From Pseudoalteromonas prydzensis (lineage in GTDB: Bacteria > Pseudomonadota > Gammaproteobacteria > Enterobacterales > Alteromonadaceae), in the NCBI RefSeq assembly GCF_011050055.1, contig NZ_DRGM01000063.1, positions 1 to 61,801 on the forward strand: a stretch of DNA of 61,801 nucleotides, read 5' to 3'. Below are positions 57,111 to 61,801 of this stretch, piece after piece. Positions within the stretch are counted from its first letter, which is position 1; each line of letters begins with the position of its first letter. Under the pieces are notes generated by a model that ran no database searches, was not told where the DNA came from, and saw only the letters and a list, made by a program, of their open reading frames with translations. A program made the position numbers and the translations under genes.

Positions 57111-58174
57111 TAACTAACAACCTGCTCAACACCGGCGTCAGCAAAGCTGGCCATCTGATTATAAAAACCAAGTGCGGCTTGCAATAGCGGAAGGCTCAAC
57201 GCCGCGCCCGTACCTTCACCTAAACGTAAATCAAGTTGCAGCAGTGGCGTAACATTTAGCGCGTCTAACATCAGTCGATGCCCTTGCTCGTTTGAGCAAT
57301 GCGCAAAAATTAAATAATCTTTCACTGCTGGGTTAATCGCGATAGCAACCATAGCTGCGGCGCTACAAATAAAACCATCAACGACTACAGCCATGCCCTG
57401 CTCAGCAGCAGCAAGCATAGCACCGGTAATATGTACAATTTCAAAACCGCCTAACGCAGCAAGCAAAGTGATAGGATCAGTAAGTTGTGATTTATGTAAT
57501 CTAAGAGCTTGCTCGACTACCGTTATTTTGCGCTTTACAATATCATCGCTCACCCCAGTACCTTTGCCTACACACTGCTGCGCCGGTAAATTAAGCATGG
57601 CTGCCATAAGTGCTGCAGCACTGGTGGTGTTACCTATGCCCATTTCGCCAAAGGCAATGGTATTACAGCCATTATGGCTAAGCTGCTGCAGCAACTGTGT
57701 TGCGTTATCAAAACCTTGCTGAACCTGCATAGTACTCATCGCCATCTCAGTATTTAATGGCTTAGTGATGCTACCTAAACGGCAGTCGTGCACACTCGGT
57801 GCTGTGACTGGATGCAAAATGCCACAATCAACCACTTCTAATTGCCAGCCAAGTTGTTGGCAAAATACATTAATAGCGGCACCACCGCTGACAAAATTAG
57901 CAACCATTTGTGAGGTTACATCACTTGGTGCTATCGATACACCTTGTGCTGCCACACCATGATCCCCTGCAAAGACCAACAAAGTAGGCTTAGTGATACT
58001 AGGAGTAAATGTTTTAAAAGCATCTTTGTCAGCCACGTTTTGGCTAAATAAAGTAACCAATTGTGTGGCACATTGCTCCAATTTCCCTAGTGCACCAAGG
58101 GGTTTAGTTTTATGATTAATTTTATCCGCAATTAAGTTGCTATATTGATTGGTGACTGTAGGTATATTAAACAT
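57110..58174 (-). CDS. cobT: Nicotinate-nucleotide--dimethylbenzimidazole phosphoribosyltransferase
   Basis: A 354-residue enzyme that activates the lower ligand base of cobalamin. The FAGDHGVAAQGVS segment near 68-80, AFGEMGIGNTTSAAAL near 174-189 and the GEGTGAALSLPLL block with the catalytic Glu near the C-terminus are intact. It follows btuC with a 4-base gap and overlaps cobS by one base. Confidence 0.95.
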   Translation of the reverse strand: MFNIPTVTNQYSNLIADKINHKTKPLGALGKLEQCATQLVTLFSQNVADKDAFKTFTPSITKPTLLVFAGDHGVAAQGVSIAPSDVTSQMVANFVSGGAAINVFCQQLGWQLEVVDCGILHPVTAPSVHDCRLGSITKPLNTEMAMSTMQVQQGFDNATQLLQQLSHNGCNTIAFGEMGIGNTTSAAALMAAMLNLPAQQCVGKGTGVSDDIVKRKITVVEQALRLHKSQLTDPITLLAALGGFEIVHITGAMLAAAEQGMAVVVDGFICSAAAMVAIAINPAVKDYLIFAHCSNEQGHRLMLDALNVTPLLQLDLRLGEGTGAALSLPLLQAALGFYNQMASFADAGVEQVVS

Positions 58175-58178
58175 CTGA

Positions 58179-59174
58179 CTAACTCTCTCGCTTGCGAAAA
58201 TAAAGTAATGATAAAAAGAACACGCTGCCGATTGCAGAAGTGATCACTCCAATAGGTAACTCTTGATTCGCTAGCAAAATACGCGATAACACATCGACCC
58301 ATACCATAAATGTGCCGCCAACGAGTGCAGTCATCATTAAGCCACTAGGCGTACCTTGAGAGACAAAAAAGCGCACAATATGCGGGATCATCAACCCAAC
58401 AAAGCCAATCCCACCGCACATAGCCACTAACACCGCAGTGATCAATGAGCTGAGTATCAGCATTAACAGTCGAAACCGTTGCACTGGAATACCGAGTGTC
58501 ACGGCACTTTCATCACCTAGTAACATGGCATTGAGCTGACGGCGAAAGCCCATCATTACAGCTGTACAACTTAAAATCACTAAAGCAGGTAGCCAGAGCG
58601 TAGCCCACTGAGCGCGAGCAAAGCTGCCGAGCGTCCAAAATAAAATAGCCGTGATCGCTTGTGGATCACTAAAATACAGCAGCAAACTGGTAAACGCGCT
58701 AAATAAAAAGGATAAAGCAACCCCTGCCAAGAGCATGGTTTCAACTTGCCCGCGCCCAGTACGTCCGGCAATAAAAACCAGTAATAACATAGTAACTAAG
58801 CTACCAACAAAGGCGGCCGCAGACATGCTGATACCAGCACTCACACCAGTGATAGTAATAAAGCAAACCACCCCAAATGATGCGCCAGATGAGATACCAA
58901 ATAAATAAGGGTCGGCCAATGGATTACGAGTAACGGTTTGTAATATTAACCCCGCAATCGCCAAACCCGATCCAGCTAAAAAAGCGAGCAATGTGCGTGG
59001 CATGCGTAATTGCCAAATGATCCGCTCAATAAATGAGTCACCTCCTAGGCCAATAATGCTATGGTATACATCAATAAACTTACTCGGCGCAGCACCAAAG
59101 CTTAACGCCATAAAAATACTCACAACAGCTATTATCAGCGCCGCAATAACTGCCAAAGTGTGCTTACTTGCCAT
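58179..59174 (-). CDS. btuC: Cobalamin ABC transporter, permease
   Basis: A 331-residue FecCD/BtuC-type permease with about ten membrane helices. The segments RMPRTLLAFLAGSGLAIAG, NPLADPYLFGISSGASFG and the cytoplasmic coupling loop GGIGFVGLMIPHIVRFF are typical. It overlaps btuD by 11 bases. Substrate is inferred from the surrounding cobalamin genes and riboswitch; by sequence alone an iron-siderophore permease would look alike. Confidence 0.9.
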   Translation of the reverse strand: MASKHTLAVIAALIIAVVSIFMALSFGAAPSKFIDVYHSIIGLGGDSFIERIIWQLRMPRTLLAFLAGSGLAIAGLILQTVTRNPLADPYLFGISSGASFGVVCFITITGVSAGISMSAAAFVGSLVTMLLLVFIAGRTGRGQVETMLLAGVALSFLFSAFTSLLLYFSDPQAITAILFWTLGSFARAQWATLWLPALVILSCTAVMMGFRRQLNAMLLGDESAVTLGIPVQRFRLLMLILSSLITAVLVAMCGGIGFVGLMIPHIVRFFVSQGTPSGLMMTALVGGTFMVWVDVLSRILLANQELPIGVITSAIGSVFFLSLLYFRKRES

Positions 59175-59997
59175 TATTCACTCCCGCCTGGTAACCATAA
59201 AAATAGGTAATACGCGGAATCGCTTTCTGTAATTGCTGGCTTTGCGGGTGCTGCGATACTTCAGCGCAGACACCAAATACATCGCTGAGCATTTTTTCTG
59301 TGATCACTTGCTCTGGCGTACCTGATGCTACTAACTGGCCTTGTTTGAGTACCAACAGTTGATCACACATACTTGCGGCGAGGTTAAGATCATGAAACGA
59401 CGCCAAAATGGTCAGATTAAGTGACTTGGCCAGTTCCATTAATTGGATTTGATACTTGATATCTAAATGGCTGGTTGGCTCATCCATTATTAATAACTTA
59501 GGGCCTTGAACAATTGACCGTGCAATTAATGCGCGTTGTTTTTCACCCCCTGAGAGTGAATCAAAATTTTGTGTTAAGTGATGGCTTAAACCCACTTGTT
59601 CTATCGCTTGTAAAACAACTTGCTGATCTGCTTTTGTGGTCGCACTAAATAAACTTTTGTGTGGCGTAAGGCCAAGACTGACAACATCATACACTGACAA
59701 ATTAAATTGCGAAGGTGTCTCTTGCAGTACAACGGCAACTTGCTTGGCATAATCATCTGCGCTCAATTGCCAAATATTACGCCCAGCAAATTGCACCTCA
59801 CCACTTTGTGGTTTGCTATAACGATATAGGCAACGCAACAAACTTGATTTTCCAGCACCATTAGGGCCAAGCAAACCGATAAATTGCCCTGCTTTTATCG
59901 CAAAATCGATATCTTGTAAAATAGCAGTATTGGCTACAGACCAGGATAAGTTGGTGACTTTAAGTAAAGCAGGCGCAGTTGCGTCAGGTGTATGCAA
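59164..59997 (-). CDS. btuD: Cobalamin ABC transporter, ATP-binding protein
   Basis: A 277-residue ABC ATPase. Walker A GPNGAGKSSLLR lies near residues 44-55, the signature LSGGEKQRA near 143-151, Walker B LLIMDEPTSHLD near 162-173 and the switch His in ASFHDLN. It is the first gene after the cobalamin riboswitch and overlaps btuC by 11 bases. The C-terminal extension of about 30 residues after the core (ITYFYGYQAGVNNGK at the end) is typical of FecE-like proteins. Confidence 0.91.
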   Translation of the reverse strand: MHTPDATAPALLKVTNLSWSVANTAILQDIDFAIKAGQFIGLLGPNGAGKSSLLRCLYRYSKPQSGEVQFAGRNIWQLSADDYAKQVAVVLQETPSQFNLSVYDVVSLGLTPHKSLFSATTKADQQVVLQAIEQVGLSHHLTQNFDSLSGGEKQRALIARSIVQGPKLLIMDEPTSHLDIKYQIQLMELAKSLNLTILASFHDLNLAASMCDQLLVLKQGQLVASGTPEQVITEKMLSDVFGVCAEVSQHPQSQQLQKAIPRITYFYGYQAGVNNGK

Positions 59998-60095
59998 TGT
60001 GTTGTTCTCTCTCGCGATAGCAAACCCACAGCACTACAAACCATGACTTCATGGTGATAATAGAAGAGTTAACCCGCTCATTGATTCAAATTAAC

Positions 60096-60174
60096 GTATT
60101 TTGTATCTGACTTATCACTCATGTGACTTACAGTTGCGGGTACAGTTGAGGACTTTCACCCCATTCCAAAATAC
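60096..60174 (-). promoter_or_regulatory. Cobalamin riboswitch controlling the btuD-ung operon
   Basis: On the minus strand the conserved aptamer core reads GGAATGGGGTGAAAGTCC, then CCCGCAACTGTAAGTC, then the B12-box remnant AAGTCAGATAC. A closing stem pairs GTATTTTG (60167-60174) with CAAAATAC (60096-60103). About 98 bases of expression platform separate it from the btuD ATG. Binding of cobalamin should lower expression of the uptake and salvage genes. The aptamer is compact compared with the E. coli btuB type, lacking large peripheral arms. Confidence 0.85.
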
Positions 60175-60246
60175 ATAAGGCTCTATTATGGGCAGGTGAG
60201 TAAATATTTCAATGAATATCTTTCTAGACGGCTACAATAGGGGTGA

Positions 60247-60861
60247 TTAGAATACAATTTTTGGCCACGAGACAGCATTTTCATCAATAAAAATATCAAT
60301 ACAAACCAGTTTGCCATAGCCGATGGAAAATATATCTTGCTGCTGAGACTGTTTAGGTAACTGGCAAATTATAGCGAGTAGCTGTTTGATCACCCCAGCA
60401 TGAGTGATCACCAACTGCGCTTGAGTCTCGGTTTTAGCAATATCAACTAATAGGGTTTGCCACCATGTCGCAACACGTTCATGGAAATCAGCCATAGACT
60501 CTCCACTGGGCGGAGTTACATGCCATGGGTCTTGCCAAAAATCACCAATACTTGGGCTATGCGTTTGTTGCCATAAAAATTCATATTTACGACCATCCCA
60601 CTCACCAAAGTTAAACTCTCTGATTTGATCCGTTAGGAGAAGTGGAATTTGTTGGCGATTGGCAAGCTCTGTAGCAAATACGCTGCAACGTTTCAGTGTA
60701 GAGCTAATAATGCGCTCAATATTCACAAGTTCAGCACAGGCAATATTTAGCTGCTCGACTCCAATATCGCTTAAAGCAAAGTCGGTATGTCCAGCCAACA
60801 CTCCCTGCTCGGCAAGCTCTCCATGGCGCAATAAATAAACACGGCTAGAGAATGGTTTCAT
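60247..60861 (-). CDS. cobC: Histidine phosphatase, probable alpha-ribazole phosphatase
   Basis: A 204-residue phosphoglycerate-mutase-like phosphatase. The phospho-accepting His is in VYLLRHGE (near 8-15), and further active-site residues lie in STLKRC, EFNFGEWDGR and the second His in VITHAGV. The GEWDGRKYEF and WHVTPPSGES motifs fit CobC/RNase-H-like ribazole phosphatases, and the position just upstream of the B12 operon supports that. It lies upstream of the riboswitch, so it would not be controlled by it unless read through. Confidence 0.82.
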   Translation of the reverse strand: MKPFSSRVYLLRHGELAEQGVLAGHTDFALSDIGVEQLNIACAELVNIERIISSTLKRCSVFATELANRQQIPLLLTDQIREFNFGEWDGRKYEFLWQQTHSPSIGDFWQDPWHVTPPSGESMADFHERVATWWQTLLVDIAKTETQAQLVITHAGVIKQLLAIICQLPKQSQQQDIFSIGYGKLVCIDIFIDENAVSWPKIVF

Positions 60862-60967
60862 AATATCCTTTACATGAGTAGTAATTATCCGGGGATGTAA
60901 TTAACCTGAACGCTTGATAATCAATCGATGAGTAAAACGCTCAATCACAGATCTAATTAAGTAATTA

Positions 60968-61396
60968 TTAGGCTAAACGTATCAAACGAACATCAAAATG
61001 CAGCACCGCATTAGCCCCAATTTTACCACCATTACCTTTACGGCCCCAGGCCAGTTCAGCTGGAATAACAAATTCATAACGAGATCCTACCGACATAAGT
61101 AGAATGCCTTGTCGTAACCCTTCAATTGCCTCAGCTAATGCAAACACTTCAGGCATGCCTGCTTTATAACTGTCTGCAATCACACTTCCATCTGCAAGCA
61201 TAATACGTTGATTGATAACAACTGTATCTAGGTCAGTTACCCGTTCGCCTGACACTTCATCAATAACCTTATACATTAAACCTGAATCACATAGTTGAGT
61301 ATCAGGGTGAGCACTAAACTTAGCAATAAAACTTTCACTGTTTTTACGATTGAGCCCTGAAGAGCCTTTTGATTTGGTTGTTTTTTTACGACCCAC
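60968..61396 (-). CDS. FKBP-type peptidyl-prolyl isomerase
   Basis: A 142-residue FKBP. The C-terminal core is recognisable in FALAEAIEGLRQGILLMSVG (loop after the active site), SRYEFVIPAELAWGRKGNGG and NAVLHFDVRLIRLA. The N-terminal 40 residues are basic and unstructured (GRKKTTKSKGSSGLNRKN), not a signal peptide, so it is cytoplasmic and may bind nucleic acid or ribosome. Some active-site aromatic residues are changed (DGSVIADSYKAG in place of DGTVFDSSY), so isomerase activity may be weak. Confidence 0.85.
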   Translation of the reverse strand: MGRKKTTKSKGSSGLNRKNSESFIAKFSAHPDTQLCDSGLMYKVIDEVSGERVTDLDTVVINQRIMLADGSVIADSYKAGMPEVFALAEAIEGLRQGILLMSVGSRYEFVIPAELAWGRKGNGGKIGANAVLHFDVRLIRLA

Positions 61397-61470
61397 GTGA
61401 ATCCACTTATTTGTATTATAAATAAAATGGTTTATCGCATAAATAGAATATTGAACGCAAGTCTTATAAT

Positions 61471-61554
61471 GAGTTTCGAGTTTCGAGTTTCGAGTTTGCG
61501 AGTTTGCGAGTTTGCGAGTTTGCGAGTTTGCGAGTTTGCGAGTTTGCGAGTTTT
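61471..61554. repeat. Tandem repeat array, GAGTTTC (7-mer) then GAGTTTGC (8-mer)
   Basis: Three copies of GAGTTTC (61471-61491) are followed by seven copies of GAGTTTGC (61492-61547) and a partial copy GAGTTTT (61548-61554). The unit length changes from 7 to 8 bases inside the array. It lies 75 bases upstream of the FKBP start and 88 bases from the rRNA terminator. Such arrays expand and contract by slippage. Confidence 0.95.
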
Positions 61555-61590
61555 ACAAAAATAAACTTTTCGCGCCCTATGTCAAGCGTT

Positions 61591-61629
61591 CGCTAACTTT
61601 ACTCTCGCTAACTTTCCCCTCGCTAACTA
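61591..61629. repeat. 15-bp direct repeats beside the rRNA terminator
   Basis: CGCTAACTTTACTCT (61591-61605) and CGCTAACTTTCCCCT (61606-61620) are followed by a partial copy CGCTAACTA (61621-61629). It is a second short tandem array 36 bases from the 7/8-bp array. Confidence 0.85.
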
Positions 61630-61641
61630 AGCATAAAACGT

Positions 61642-61672
61642 AAAAAAGCCGCTTCATTTCTGAAGCGGCTTT
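61642..61672 (-). terminator. Intrinsic terminator of the rRNA operon
   Basis: A perfect 12-bp stem (AAAGCCGCTTCA with TGAAGCGGCTTT) and 4-base loop, followed on the minus strand by a T-rich tract, start about 12 bases past the 5S 3' end. Confidence 0.93.
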
Positions 61673-61683
61673 CTTTAATTTGG

Positions 61684-61801
61684 AGCCTGGCGATGACCTA
61701 CTTTCACATAACAAATGCTACACTATCATCGGCGCTGTTTCGTTTCACTACTGAGTTCGGCATGGGGTCAGGTGGGTCCAAAACGCTATTGTCACCAAGC
61801 A
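61684..61801 (-). rRNA. rrf: 5S ribosomal RNA
   Basis: The minus strand from 61801 reads TGCTTGGTGACAATAGCG, then GACCCACCTGACCCCATGCC and GAACTCAGTAGTGAAACG, ending in the complementary CGCCAGGC. These are the universally conserved 5S segments, and the terminal stem pairs. The gene seems complete, about 118 bases, with its 5' base at the window edge; 23S rRNA is expected immediately to the right, outside the window. Confidence 0.97.

Noticed and set aside
61471..61554. CRISPR array
   Set aside because: Units of 7-8 bases are directly adjacent with no spacers, and no cas genes are present.

Overview
The window is a chromosomal segment of a marine gammaproteobacterium, almost certainly Pseudoalteromonas. 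The reasons are the gene order era-rnc-lepB-lepA-rseCBA-rpoE/nadB, a secreted alpha-amylase that matches the well-known cold-active enzyme of Pseudoalteromonas haloplanktis in length, chloride site and C-terminal extension, and the general look of the housekeeping proteins. Both strands are densely coded. The right edge coincides with the first base of a 5S rRNA gene, the distal end of an rRNA operon that enters the window from the right on the minus strand.

Layout: (1) 1-6345, minus strand, is the era/rnc/lepB/lepA cluster and the envelope-stress operon rpoE-rseA-rseB-rseC, with a recognisable sigma-E promoter in front of rpoE. (2) 6512-12019 holds nadB, ygfX-sdhE, ygfZ, a SlyD-type isomerase and small conserved genes. 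(3) 12121-16454 is a two-gene RND efflux pump with no outer-membrane channel or regulator gene beside it. (4) 16718-33383 is a mosaic of accessory metabolism and envelope genes: a crotonase, lrgAB-mscS, a PepSY membrane protein, a ricin-GH43 arabinanase, kinases, MarR, a PhoB-type phytase locus, a GGDEF protein, a dienelactone hydrolase, and a tandem pair of related small membrane proteins. (5) About 34100-42120 is an AT-rich insertion-like region. It contains a Phd/YefM antitoxin with a frameshifted RelE/ParE toxin, long non-coding scars, and a four-gene operon of MBL-fold hydrolase, trypsin-like protease, small middle component and Rad50/SMC-like ATPase with a zinc hook. The operon looks like a Lamassu / ABC-three-component anti-phage or anti-plasmid system. 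(6) 42117-52057 holds a VOC protein, prpE, trmN6, srmB, the alpha-amylase, yaaA, transaldolase and small conserved genes. (7) 52185-60174 is a tightly overlapping nine-gene cobalamin uptake/salvage operon (btuD-btuC-cobT-cobS-cobU-cobQ-cobO-btuF-ung) led by a cobalamin riboswitch, with a cobC-like phosphatase just upstream. (8) 60968-61801 holds an FKBP isomerase, a 7/8-bp tandem repeat, the rRNA operon terminator and the 5S rRNA.

The best candidates for further interest are the defence operon at 35591-41682 with its flanks, the PHO box plus two-domain phytase, the riboswitch operon that ends in ung, the broken toxin with intact antitoxin, the duplicated small membrane protein pair, and the repeat array beside the rRNA operon. 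All functional calls come from reading motifs and recalling families; no database search was run.
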